Source: Diphasiastrum complanatum
Taxonomy: Eukaryota; Streptophyta; Lycopodiopsida; Lycopodiales; Lycopodiaceae
Reading direction: 5' to 3'
NCBI GenBank assembly: GCA_029204225.1
Contig: CM055096.1
Span: 74,807,521 to 74,871,520 of the forward strand
DNA length: 64,000 bases
Numbering within the stretch: the stretch's first letter is position 1; every line of letters begins with the position of its first letter. The notes under the pieces were generated by a model, which saw only the letters and a list, made by a program, of their open reading frames with translations, ran no database searches and was not told where the DNA came from. A program made the position numbers and the translations under genes. Positions 1 through 10,989 of this stretch are shown in pieces.

Positions 1-712
1 ACGCAACCCTTGACAATATCCAAGTAATCCGCTATTTTCTTCACATACAAATATGAGAAGATGAGTTACGGACTTAAAATCTGGACACAAATTGGTAGCT
101 GGATCATTAGGATAAATTGATCCATCCACCCACAAATCTATATTCATATGATTATTCATTCTCAATTCTCTAACTATAGCAACAACATTCTCTACAACTT
201 TCGATTTTTTCTTAATAATTGGAGTGCATTCCATAGGAAGAGCAACATGCAAATGGAACATTGCCATTGTTGAAAGCTACAATCCGCAAATGCTTCAAAC
301 TACAGTAAATCTACATGAATAGACCTAGCACACCTTACTTTTGTAATGTTTATGTCGCATTGAAAAATTGTTCCGCCTCATATTTCACTATAAGCATACA
401 ATGATTCCAAAAGTTCTGCTACTCTCGCTTCAGTTTTTGCATTGAGCACACCAAGATTTTTAGTCTTAAAGCTCTAGTCCCGAATTTTGGAATGAGCATG
501 AAGAGAAATTATTACATCTCATGCTTAACTAGCTATTGTCTGAAGTTAACCATACCAGTTAAACGTCGGACACGGTCTGAAACTCGGAAAACGACGACAT
601 AAGTTAACGGTTCACATGCTCTCTCTACGTAACCTCTCTCTAAGGAAGCTGTAGTTTTGGTGTGGATTTCGTACTTTGATCATGTAAAAGATTGGTCGAG
701 TGATGTGTCCAG
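1..712. other. Unannotated left edge
   Basis: No open frame, RNA gene or mobile-element domain is recognisable. The sequence is AT-rich and ends at the splice-acceptor-like AG (711-712) that precedes the protease-like fragment. Confidence 0.5.
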
Positions 713-1031
713 GTACAATATTGTTGATCAAAAGCTGGTGGCACAACTTGTGTTCTCTTTTTGATTGAATCGAAATGCTGCTAATGAGAATAACGGAGGT
801 GAGCTAGTTTTTGGAGGAGTTGACCCTAAACATTTCAGTGGGGAGCATATTTATACGCCTGTTACAAGGGAAGGTTATTGGCAGGTACAACTTGTACTAT
901 CATTGGTTGTGTTTTGAAGCTGTTTGTGAGGTGTACAATTGTTCATCAAGATTTGACATAATGGCATATGGCAGATCGCAATGGGTGACGTTCTTTTTGG
1001 TGGAAAAAGTACATGTAATTCATATTCGTGA
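713..1031 (+). pseudogene. Phytepsin-like aspartic protease fragment (two exon remnants)
   Basis: Positions 713-884 read in one frame as YNIVDQKLVAQLVF, SF-stop-LNRN, [18 protein letters not shown] and [11 protein letters not shown]. This is the conserved stretch of plant A1 (pepsin-type) vacuolar aspartic proteases around the C-terminal half of the first lobe. The stop (TGA at 762-764) lies where the family has the Trp of FSFW, so this copy is broken. An AG precedes 713 and a GT follows 884. A second piece resumes after an AG at 973-974 and reads IAMGDVLFGGKSTC, the next conserved block, before hitting a stop. Both catalytic DTG/DSG motifs are absent. Family assignment is strong; whether this is a dead gene fragment or a fragment carried by a transposon is open, because Copia leader sequence starts about 80 bp downstream. 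Confidence 0.78.
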
Positions 1032-1104
1032 GCACAAATATGATCTGCATGCTAGTGAAAGAATGTGAAAAATTCAATTTTTCATCAATGTCTATTCTTC
1101 GCTA

Positions 1105-1345
1105 CAATTGGAGATCAATTCTCTGATACCGAAATAAATTGATTCGAACTGAAGAATAATTTGATATCGTGAAAGATAGCAAGTATAAGAGCTTGCGCTC
1201 TGATATAGTATTAGGCCTTGAAGAAGAATCAATGCTCTGATACCATGTTGGAAAGAGGTGTGTAAAAGATAGGTCGAAAAGAATTGAATAAAAAGAATCC
1301 AAATGACAAGAATTAAAAAAGCATTGTCCAAGTATATGGTCTAAA
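1105..1345 (-). mobile_element. Copia-type leader, primer site and LTR end (truncated)
   Basis: GCTCTGATACCA at 1,234-1,245 is the reverse complement of the plant Copia primer binding site for initiator tRNA-Met. It is followed at once by TGTTGGAAAG, the inverted ...CCAACA end of an LTR on the minus strand. The related LTR at 9,692 begins TGTTGGGAAAG and shares a gaaaagaa-rich continuation. Two more primer-site-like copies occur in the leader at about 1,118-1,127 and 1,199-1,208. No gag or pol follows, so this is a remnant. The outer LTR boundary is not visible. Confidence 0.65.
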
Positions 1346-4019
1346 ATTGTCTATATGTAATTGGCGTTGTATATGCGACAAGATTTTGTGCTGGAGGATG
1401 TGCTGCAATTGTAATGATAGGGGAAAAATTCCCAATGGGGGATTGGTCTCGCCAGGAAGCCCTACAGGGGAAGGGCCCACACTGCCCTTACGTGAGTGAT
1501 TGGGGAATGCCGCTTCCAATCCCGAGGGCCATCCCAACCACCCCGTGCTCCCTAGCCGATGAGGGTTTTCCAGGCCCCCAGAGGCACGGCTGCAGGGATG
1601 TGTAATTGTAATCTTAGTCCTATCGGTCTTGAGGCCTAGACTTCTCGTCCTCTAGATCGTCCACCCCTCTATGAGGAGGGGAGTTGTTCAAGGCGACGGT
1701 TGTTTCAGAAGAGACAACAACTTGAGATCAGAGGGGAAAACATGATGGTGTTCCCAAAGGGCAGAAATTATGTTAGTTTCAAATGTAGACAAGGGATATA
1801 CTCCGCTTCATCAAATGTGTGTGGAGCTTCAGCCAATGAGCATAGACAATAGTAGCCTCAGAAATATTTTGGATGATCTTTAGCAAACGCGTGCAATGGA
1901 GCTGTATGTTTTGGAGCCACGTATTGATTCGAGTATGTATTCTTATGGATAGAACGCCAATGACATTGCTCTGGCCACTCTTTGTGTTGCCTGTGTCACT
2001 GGACCAGAAAGCAAGGTCTTCAATCTTGTTCAGAAAGTTTTAGAGTGAGTGATCTGATCGTAGCTCCGGGAGGGTGCTTTCACAGTAGAACTTACATATC
2101 TGAAGTGATGATCAAGCGGCAGTGCTGCCCATGACTCTCGGGTATTCATGCACAGAATTTATGAAACTATCCCTTTCTCTCTCAAAAGAGATTGTTACTT
2201 TCCTCTCTTGTGGATCGAGCTATCGCCCTCCTTCTACTGTGGACCCCAAAAACCCATGGCCTCACCCTCTTGTGAAGCTGACTCCCAAAACATGAAAAGA
2301 AAAAGCTCTCTCTCCCTCATGGAATGGATCCTCACGAGTTTTGATCATGACATAAATCCCCTCTCTCTTTAGAGTGCCTCACTCCTCAAATCCACTCGCT
2401 GGTTTGCCCGACTAGCATAATGACGGTTCTCTCATAGCCACCATCACCAACAACTCGCTTTATCAATAACATCACTAACATACAAACAAAAAATCCTCCT
2501 CCATCACCTCACCCTACCACTCAACATTCTTTCATACTTGCTCATTCTCTTGCATTTTTCATTCTCTCCCATTCATGCATTCTCTCTCTTAATGCAAAGA
2601 GAGCCTCTCCTCTTTATAGGCATCCCTCCAAGCTTCCCCTTCATAATGCCAAATTTTCACTCTTCAAGCCTTTCATGAAAAGTGTCCCGCTTTGTACATG
2701 GGCTCTTAGTTGTCTTGAAGTGGTACCCCCTTTGTCTTGAAAAGATATTTTGGTTCACTGGTACTGGGGTACCACTTGTGTGAGCCACTTTTCTCTTTTG
2801 CACTTGTTGGCGGTGTAAATGGCAAGTACTTCACTTGCTTGTCCTTCTTAATTGGGTAGTCCTCTTTGCTACTTGTGGTCAACCCCTACCATTTGTAGGT
2901 AGGATATTTTTGCTAAGCAAGGATCTACTTTCGTAGTTTATCATGTATAGCTGATCTATTCTTTTATTATTTTTTTGAGAAATATTGGTTCTGGCTTTCA
3001 AATGGTTTCTTGCTTTCAAATGAAATGGTGACATCAATGTTTCTGTGGTGACAATGTCTGGTTTTGTTGAAGTAAATCCTTGCATAAGAACTGCTCACTA
3101 CACTATGGCCCTTTCTTCAATGACCATACTTCCCCTGATATCAGCCATAGCTTACGATGACTGTTGAATCCTAATGTGGATTCCGTGGACATACAAAAAC
3201 AATTCTCCAGCGAACTGAATATCTTGAGGTCTGACAATCATAGGTTCTAAAGTTAGTGTGGTTGATCGATATTACAATTTGATTTATCTTTGCAACTATA
3301 GATTAGCAAACTGTATCCTTAAATTTATGGCATCTCCTGATAGGTATCTACTTTTGACCAAAATGATGATCAATTTTTTAACTTGTACTAGCCAGACAAT
3401 TTTCTATCTCAGTTTTAAGCTTAGTCCTAACTCGCATTCAGCACACCTTCGAAAACTATTTGGTTCGAACATATTTTGTTCGGTGTCAATTTTTCCAGTT
3501 CCAAATAAAACATCTACTAGATGCTACAAAAAATGCATTTTTGCACTAAAGTTTTTATATTGTTTTATGCTAGAGTTAAGCTTCTTTCAGCTGCACCGTC
3601 TTCTACCATGTTCATAAATTCACAAAAAATTGAAGGGAGTCTACAAAAACTTTGAGCTTATTTTAAGTCTCTACCCCGTTTCATTCCATCTTCTCCTTGT
3701 TAATTTTGTGTTTTTTCATGTCATTTTATTCAATGTGAAGGGATATAACACTTGAGCTTGCTTTAAGTTTATAACCATTCTTAGAGATCATTTCAATTTT
3801 CAAAGGCAATCCTAATCGAAGGAGGAAGTTGATGTCCTTATTGTCCAAGAAACTAGTCTTAGTTTGCTATGTTTATGTTCACATGAGCAAATTTGTCTTT
3901 GTCTCTTGTGTTGTTATTCTCATTTTGGTTGATTTTTTTATAGCTTTGGTAAAACAGTTCTCTCAATCTGGACATAATAAAGGTAATGCAAATTTAACTC
4001 AGAATTAACTCTTACTAGT
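1346..4019. other. Unannotated, with a GC-rich patch and a decayed coding-like stretch
   Basis: Most of this interval shows nothing recognisable. A GC-rich block at about 1,420-1,610 contrasts with its AT-rich surroundings and may be an inserted repeat. At about 1,790-2,048 one frame reads as plausible protein (ELQPMSIDNSSLRNILDDL, then ALATLCVACVTGPESKVF) with two in-frame stops. It looks like a decayed exon, but I do not recognise the family. Confidence 0.4.
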
Positions 4020-4625
4020 ATCACTATGTTGCTACAAGAAGACAATCGAAGAAGTCAAGACACCTCATTGACTTCATCATCTCACGATCTATATGTCAAC
4101 AAAGGTTCAAAACGATAGAAGAAGAAAAGCTCTAAGCAATCCGCATCAAATAAAAAACTGATGCAAATTCAAGAGCAATTATCAAATCCACAATTGAAGA
4201 AGAAGATGTTTTGTAAGTATTGCAAATGCACTAATCATGAGATCCAGGATTGCTGGGTATTAAAAACAAAGAATGCCAACAAACAACCAGATCAACAAGT
4301 GAATGCAGTCACAACACCATCTCCCAAACTTGACATGGACGAAGGAGCTCTTATGGTCAAAGACCAAAAGGCACAACGATAATTCTTGGTTTCTGGATTT
4401 TGGAGCTACTCAACATATGATCAGTCATCGTGAGCATTTGTACTCCTATATGCCTTAATGTACAAAGAAATTCGTTCATCTTGGCGATGATAGCACACAC
4501 ACTATCAAAGGTGAAGGCACTGTAAGATTGACATTGCAACATGATCAATTCAAACTACTATCAAACGTTTTGTATGTACATAAACTCTCTACGAATATGT
4601 TATTCTCCACAATCATGTGTAGCAA
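4020..4625 (+). mobile_element. Copia gag zinc knuckle and protease fragment
   Basis: One plus frame carries a CX2CX4HX4C zinc knuckle (FCKYCKCTNHEIQDCW, about 4,207-4,254). It is followed by NSWFLDFGATQHMISH, the Ty1/Copia protease start with the active-site D-S/T-G altered to D-F-G, then SNVLYVHKLSTNMLFS, the conserved block after the protease. Stops at 4,380 and 4,458 and an altered catalytic motif show it is dead. It is cut off at about 4,625 by sequence of a different element on the opposite strand. Confidence 0.8.
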
Positions 4626-4639
4626 GTCTTGGAAGGCCA

Positions 4640-5660
4640 TTTGCATGACCCTCTGAAACGTTGAAGGGGCGTTGCATCAGCCAAAAGACATGACATTATA
4701 AGTATAGACGTCATTTAATGTGGCAAGTGCGATTTTGTGTCTATCTTCTCTAGCAATTTGTACCAAAAAATAGCCACTAAACCCATCCAAGAAACTGAAA
4801 GCTTAAGGTCTTGTCATTTCCTCAAGGATTTGTGTAGTTAAGGATAAGGGAAAATGGTTTTTTTTTCGTAATTACATTAAGATTCTTTAGATCGATGTAG
4901 ATACAAAGCTTGATGTTTTTCTTGGGTACGATCACAATGGGTGATACCCAATCAGTATGTTGGATCTCATAGATGAAGCCAACATCTAACAATTTCTTAA
5001 TATCTTCATCAATTCACTCGTGATAAACAAGGTTACTTTGGTACGACTTAGCCCGAATAGGCTTAGCTTTCTCCTCTAAAGGAACAGTATGGACCGCTAT
5101 TTCAGACGGGGACCCCTTTCATTTCAGTATAATTCCATGCAAATACATCCCTGTATTTGCGGAGTAAGGTCTCTAGATCAAAAAGTTAAGCTGACATGAG
5201 GTGGGCTCCGACGTGAACAATGCGATCCACATTCTCATCAGGACCTTTAAGATTTAGCTCTATGATTTTGGTTGGTCATTCAAAGGATTGGAAAACTGTT
5301 GTCGTTTCCCTTTGTGGTTGTGGCAGCTGGATGACTATGTCACCAAGTGTGAAGTCCTTAGACTTGCTTGGTAGATCAAAAGGTGGTTCCACAAAGTCTT
5401 CGAAACTTTGGGGGATCACTTGTGTGGATGCGCTACCAGATGTGGAAGTTTGATCGGAGGGTTTGTCTTTTAGGTGTTCAGACAATGGCTTCATTGATTG
5501 CTTAAGCTTCTCATGCATATGTTTTTGTCTCTCGGTTAATTTTGTATCAAGTATGGGATTTTTTTGGAACTGAGGTTTTCTAATTTGTTGGGGAGGTGGT
5601 GTGGTTGCCTCGTGAATCAATTCTTCATTAATTGTATCCCAGACTTCGTTTGGATACATG
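4640..5660 (-). mobile_element. Ty3/gypsy polyprotein fragment (linker and reverse transcriptase)
   Basis: Read on the minus strand from 5,659 downward there is first an open 127-codon linker, then LFDLETLLRKYRDVFAWNY and, near 5,000, VGFIYEIQHTDWVSPIVIV and PKKNIKLCIYIDLKNLN. The latter are the start of a gypsy reverse transcriptase. The frame then decays (an FLGWV-like piece in place of FLDGYSGY). The YVDD motif, RNase H and integrase are absent. It abuts the Copia fragment at about 4,630. Confidence 0.8.
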
Positions 5661-5770
5661 TCCCATGTGTATACCTTGGGCCCAATTTATAATGTCAGTT
5701 GATCTTCTATAGTGGCCTTTCGGTTGGATCGAGATAATACCTGGTGCCCTCATTGTAGAGGTGCACACAC

Positions 5771-5827
5771 TGGCAATGAGGGAACGACGCCAAATGTTCA
5801 CAGATTCCTACAACGAATCTGTGAACA
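5771..5827 (-). mobile_element. Gypsy primer-site-like sequence and LTR terminus with perfect hairpin
   Basis: At 5,795-5,827 there is a perfect 13-bp inverted repeat (TGTTCACAGATTC and its complement) around a 7-nt loop. Directly left of it, the minus strand reads TTTGGCGTCGTTCCCTCATT, resembling the TGGCGCCGTTGCC-type primer site of Athila/Tat-like gypsy elements. The hairpin is therefore probably the 3' end of a minus-strand LTR belonging to the gypsy fragment at 4,640-5,660, with gag deleted between them. Confidence 0.5.
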
Positions 5828-6335
5828 GGATTTACTATAGTTCTTCTTGGTTTCTTGAACTCTGGAAACCGGGTGTTTCTGTCCGTTCCAGGAAGCTGGT
5901 TCGTTAAGATTAATCTTCTTAGTTTGAACTGTTTTAGACAGAAAGATTTAACGTTTACTCAGACATGTTTCCCAACCTGTCAATGGAATGATCAAGATCC
6001 GTTCACTCCAACTACATGCACATGCATTCACATGCAACCAAGGCTTGTTCATAGGCAGATCAGCGTTTCAAACAAGTGAACAATCAATGATTCTTGCTAC
6101 TAATTAATTCTAGATATTCAACAAATAGTAAATTACAGAGATTAATCTATAGATCAAGAACAAAAAGCAAGAAACTAGCTACCTAACAACATACTGGCAA
6201 TCCAAGAATCAAGAAACACCCATCTGTTGATTCTTGGATAACCCAAGAACAATCAAGAACTAGATTGTTAGAAGATTTGCAAGATTTGAATCACAATTCC
6301 AGCCTATCTAGCTTACTTGGATGTTGAGAATCATC
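5828..6335. other. Probable remainder of a gypsy LTR; no gene
   Basis: No coding potential. This AT-rich stretch lies between the LTR terminus at 5,795 and the start of a different LTR at 6,336, and is probably the rest of the minus-strand gypsy LTR. Its outer boundary cannot be fixed by eye. Confidence 0.35.
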
Positions 6336-6914
6336 TGGGAGATACTCTGAAATCTGCTAATACTTTTCATAGTTCATTAGTATAAATTTCATTTGAATAG
6401 ACACTTTTTGAAAGTGTGGGAAAGTTAGAATACAAGTTTGAGTAGATTCAAATCTGAATATTGGGTACTTTGAATCTAGACCCAAAAATAGTAGGGTTAG
6501 CATTTTGGAGGGAAAACCAAGTGGCCAAACAGGTTTTGAACATGCTATAAAAGGAGAAAACTCTTGGAGAGACACATCTTTCCTCTTCTCTATCTCATTT
6601 CATGCTTATACATGGTTCTCTTGGGTTCTACTATTCGTTGGTGCACTATACTTGTGATTGCATGCAATTCTATGTGTAGAATGATCTATATTTATTATTT
6701 TTGGATCCACACGTGTGAAATACATTAGCTTGCTGGTTTTGTATGCACAACAATTTTAGATTGTCATTTGATTCATGTTTGATCAAGTTCTATTAGAGTT
6801 TGCATCTCATTTTGTGTGTAGATGCTGATTTTTCTACATTGGTGAGATTTTCTTCTTCTATAACCAAAGATTAGGGAAATGGATTGGATAATCAATGATC
6901 TAAAATCTTTCACA
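6336..6914 (+). repeat. Copia-type 5' LTR (family shared with 49.8 kb and 54.2 kb)
   Basis: It ends ...TCTTTCACA immediately before a primer site at 6,915. A TATA box (GCTATAAAAGG, about 6,544-6,554) sits inside. Long stretches match the minus-strand LTR at 49,791-50,422: the GAAAGTGTGGGAAAGTTAG block, the TGGATCCACACGTGTGAAAT block and the CATAACCAAAG end. The left end is placed at 6,336 by comparison with the TGTGAGAAAT start of that copy and is approximate. Confidence 0.68.
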
Positions 6915-7650
6915 TGGTATCAAAGCTTGTGTTTCAGGTTATGAAGGAGATAATTATATCTATCAATGATTTGGTGAAGATATCAAAAGAGCATGCTAGA
7001 GGGGATTCTACACCAATATCGAGTTTTTTGCTTTTGTAGATTGGATCTTTTGTAGATCAAAACCTATATAGGTCCACAAACTTGATCAATTCTGATTTTT
7101 GTTTTCACATACTGTATTTGGCCAGTTTTTGGATTATTGGATCAGCCTAAGTGGTGGCTAGTAGATTGCATATCAAATTTTCAGCATTTGCATGTAGATT
7201 TGGAATAGTCATTTTTTTGTGATTTTGTCAAAACCCTAATTTTTATTGGATCTCTAGATAGTGAGGTTGCTAGATTTCATTTGAGTGTGTTTCAATCTTA
7301 GGAAGTGACAAAATTCATTAGATTGAGGATAAATCATAGGTTGATTAAGATTCCATGATTCTATGTGTTGATTTGCTTGGTATAAGTGCTAGAAGAGAAT
7401 TGTTGAGATAGTTTCAAATCTTTGTGATTTCATTTGAAAACATTTGTTGTTGTTCAAAGGAGTGCTTTGTGCATTGAAATAGGTTGAAAGAGAAGATCGG
7501 GTCATTGCTACATGGCAATCTCAATTGGAGTCATGTTGGAAGCCAATGATAGGCTTACCTCAAGTAACTATTCATTGTGGAAAGTGAGGATGGACTCACT
7601 TTTTGAGATGAATGATGTTTTGGATATTGTTGTAGTTTGGAGGAGAGACT
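6915..7650 (+). mobile_element. Copia primer site, leader and first gag codons
   Basis: TGGTATCAAAGC at 6,915-6,926 is a one-mismatch initiator-tRNA primer site directly after the LTR. After about 600 bp of leader, the region 7,530-7,640 reads MLEANDRLTSSNYSLWKVRM and continues DSLFEMNDVLDIV, the N-terminal gag signature of plant Copia elements (SNYSLWKVRM). The frame then stops and the element is not followed further. About 150 bp downstream lies a long GA microsatellite. Confidence 0.68.
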
Positions 7651-7797
7651 AGCAACACAACAAGATCTATTTTTTATTTTTTTGTTCTATTTAATTCAAT
7701 TTTTGCCCAACTTTATATTCTCTGTAATTCGATTTGAATAACTAGGATTGTAGAACATTGAAAGTGCTTTCTAGACATATAATTTCTTTTTGATTTC

Positions 7798-7964
<167 letters not shown>

Positions 7965-7982
7965 TTACCCTTGCTTGAGTAG

Positions 7983-9053
7983 TGTTAATGGGTCTGGTTT
8001 TTTACTCGCATTTTGCACAGTCGAAAAATGCGAAAAACTCGACAGTGTAGTTTTACATGCAGTTTTCAACAGCCGAAAAATGCAAAAAACTTGACACTGT
8101 GTTTTTACGTGAAAAAATACGACACTGCATTTTTACATGTAGTTTTCAACAGGCGAAAAAGGCAAAAAACCTGACATTGTGTTTTTACATGGGTTTTCTA
8201 ACAGGTGATAGGTGTCTTCCAAATGCCGAAGGTGTCTTCCAAATGCCGAATGTGTCTTCTCAAATGCCGAATGTGTCTTCCAAATGCCGAAGGTGTCTTC
8301 TCAAATGCCGAAGGTGTCTTCCAAACCTGAAGGTTGCCCTCAGGTAAAGGCAACGGCCAAAAGGCCAAGGAGTGTCACATTTTCCAGTCTGCCAAAATAC
8401 ACAGATTGTCGCTATCAGACCTGAAAGCCTTCACGCTCCATCAACGAACTGATCCCTTGATCAGTTTACAGCTGTTAATCAATCTTGTAATTGTAAAATT
8501 AAGCTAGTACGAGATCTTTAGCTGATATATATTTATACATGTAGTTGAGCGATTGAAGGGTGATGAAAAGAAGAGGCAAATTCGTAAGCTCAGATAGCGG
8601 AGAACGCTCTTTATCAGTAGATGACTCCTTAGAGTTAGTGATATATATAGAGAGAGAACTATTTCAGAACCTTAGCAATTGTCTTGAATCTGTTAGTAGG
8701 ATCACGCGCTTATCAGCGCAATTGTATTGTGGTCTAATCGTTGTATTTACAACTTCAATATACAAATTCGCTATTGTTCTACACCTCAACATTCTTGTTG
8801 AATGATAACTCTCATTCCTCTCACACAAACACTATTAAGAAGAAACTGATGCCTGAATTAATTCTACACTCTCTTCATATTAGGTTGTCAGCAATAGAGG
8901 ATTGCATGGCTGTCTCAGATGCCTAATTGTTTTTGCAATCTTTCTTTCATGACAGTCTATGACTCCTACACTGATAATCTGATTTCACACATAAAGAACT
9001 GTGCATAACTCCATTCCTGCTAGTGGTTATAACAATTTGTTTTTCTTCGACAT
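7983..9053 (+). repeat. Copia-type LTR, plus orientation, with internal tandem repeats
   Basis: It lies upstream of plus-strand primer sites (9,054 onward). Its left part has about four copies of a roughly 50-bp unit built around GCGAAAAA...GACACTGTGTTTTTACATG (about 8,000-8,200). The same unit occurs in inverted orientation at 10,680-10,860 in the minus-strand LTR. TATA-like sequence lies at about 8,525-8,535. The right half differs clearly from the minus-strand LTR, so the two are relatives rather than identical sister LTRs. The ends are approximate. Confidence 0.5.
8211..8335. repeat. Minisatellite, about 20-bp unit, six to seven copies
   Basis: Tandem units of GGTGTCTTCCAAATGCCGAA with small variants (extra TC, G/T change). 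They lie just after the roughly 50-bp repeats in the LTR, in the place expected for a repeat-built U3 region. Confidence 0.9.
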
Positions 9054-9180
9054 GAGTGGTATTAGAGCAACACCACAATCACAACAGTGGCATTAAAGCT
9101 ACCACAAATTCCAACAGGTGGCATCAGAGAACACAACCACAATTCCAACAGTGGTATCAGAGCCACAATTCTACAACAAT
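9054..9180 (+). repeat. Four tandem primer-binding-site-like units
   Basis: Four units of about 28-33 bp each begin with a version of TGGTATCAGAGC (TGGTATTAGAGC, TGGCATTAAAGC, TGGCATCAGAGA, and the perfect copy at 9,152-9,163). Each is followed by a CACAA...CAACA tail. Only the last matches the canonical initiator tRNA-Met primer site exactly. The block joins directly to gag sequence in the opposite orientation. Confidence 0.75.
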
Positions 9181-9691
9181 CACCACTCGCCATCTTGAGG
9201 GAGTAAATTTTTTTCTTGAGATGTAGCTTGGAAGCTATATCTCGCACTTCGTATAGTGTGCTCAAGATGTCCCATACTTCTTTCAATGTCTAGGCCTCGG
9301 ATACATGGCCGATCTGGGTATCCGTAATATTGAGGATGATTTGCGCGAAAGCCTTTCCATCCTTCAGCTTCCATCTGGCGATTTCTGCGTCTTCTGCTTC
9401 GGGTTTTCCTTCTGCACCTGTAACAACGTCATACAATTCTTTAGCCATTAGTACAGTTTTCATCTTAAATTTTCACAGATGGTAATTGGCTCCATCAAGC
9501 TTGTCCATGATAGGACTGGTTTCCCTTGGGAATCCATGTGGAAGATTAGTCTAAGTGATAGGAAAAACTATTAGTGACTTAAGTATGAAAATCTGGTATT
9601 GAATTACAGAACAAGAAGACAATTACTCTATCTGCTGGTAGAGTCTTGTACTGTGGAAGCTTATCAGGCTACGAAAATAGCTCTGATACCA
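9181..9691 (-). mobile_element. Copia gag fragment with primer site
   Basis: On the minus strand, from the primer site GCTCTGATACCA (9,680-9,691, inverted) downward, the interior reads DKLDGANYHL, then ARWKLKDGKAFAQIILNITD, then LKEVWDILSTLYEVRDIASK and LHLKKKIYSLKMASG. This is a typical Copia gag (UBN2-type) with one stop. It ends abruptly at about 9,185, where the oppositely oriented primer-site repeats begin. Confidence 0.85.
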
Positions 9692-10870
9692 TGTTGGGAA
9701 AGTCGAAGGAGGGTGTGAGAAACAAACGTAGCTCGAAAAGAAACGAACACGAAAAGAAGCAAACTCGAAACTCGAATGAGAAATGAACTTGAACGTAAAG
9801 TGTTCGTGCATAGCAAAATGAGCTATATTACTCTTTTCCTAAGCATGACCACGCCTATAAAAAATGAACAGAACGTTAGTGATAGAAATCACGGTCGATT
9901 TGATTACGTAGCCAAACATTAAGCAACAAAACATCAGAAGAATAATTTGTTGCGAACAGCTAGACAAATTCTTAGTCGTGAATGATTCGCGAAGAGCTAG
10001 ACTGAGCTCGACTGATAATCAGTCTCGAATTAGTCGCGAAAGACAAGACTAAATATTAGTCGCCAACAACTAGACTAATAATAATTTGCTAAGAACAGAT
10101 TACTAGATTGAGTAATAAGAGAGTCAGACAGAATGTAGAAAAGCATAGCAAAATTGACACAAATCTGAACGCAGAACAAAACAGAGCTATTATCAGATTA
10201 AGTATAGCAAAATATACATGTCAATAATGTTGTGGAGCACAAGACAATAGCAGACGAAACTGCGTGATCTACAAAGCTAATTCAATCTAAAAAAGGAATG
10301 GACTTGTTACTAACAATACAAAAGAATCAATGCACAAGGCATCTACTTCGTCTATCTCTGATAAGTTTCTGATGCTATTATTTTCACACACTACTGAATA
10401 CGCAAGTGGTATTCAATATATACACAATTTTACAGGTGTGCAGATGAAGAAAGTACAAAGTGGATGTGCTGTCTGTAGGAGATCGTGGGTGGCTGTTGTC
10501 GTTGTCAAATCTGTTAGCACAACTGTATGGGATGAGCGTGAAAAGGCCGTGACGTTAGCCTTTGTTGAGATGAACGTTGGTGAAGATGCAAAAAATGCGA
10601 CACTCTGACAAATGCCTTAGGATTTGATTTACAAGGTCCCTTCACTTTTCCTAGGGCACCTTTGACATTTTGTAAGGCAGTGTCGTCTTTTTCGCTTGCG
10701 ACAAATCACGTGTAAAAACACAGTGTCACGTTTTTCACCTTTTTCGCCTGTGGAAATTTACTTGTATTTATGCAGACAGTCGAGTTTTTTTTTTTTCGCC
10801 TGTCTTATTTTACATGTAAATATGTAGACTATGCGACAACATGAGTAAAAAAAATGCAGCATGAATGGAG
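9692..10870 (-). repeat. Copia LTR, minus orientation
   Basis: It starts TGTTGGGAAAG directly next to the inverted primer site at 9,680-9,691, so this is the 5' LTR of the minus-strand gag fragment. A TATA-like sequence (tatatacaca region, about 10,416-10,424) lies inside. The far end contains inverted copies of the GCGAAAAA/GACACTGTGTTTTTACATG unit also found at about 8,000-8,200. The outer end at about 10,870 is approximate. Confidence 0.65.
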
Positions 10871-10989
10871 GCAGCTTACAATAGAATTTAGAAGAGTAGA
10901 GGAGATAAATCCAACAACAATCGGCTAGAGCTTGGTTCCAGAGGATCAACACATTCCTCATCCAACACGGTTTTTAACCAAACACTACT

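Noticed and set aside
3258-3617. 119-codon plus-strand frame
   Set aside because: AT-rich, Phe/Leu/Cys-rich random composition with no domain or splice context.
10330-10608. 92-codon frame in the minus-strand LTR
   Set aside because: It lies inside a Copia LTR on the opposite strand and has no known motif.
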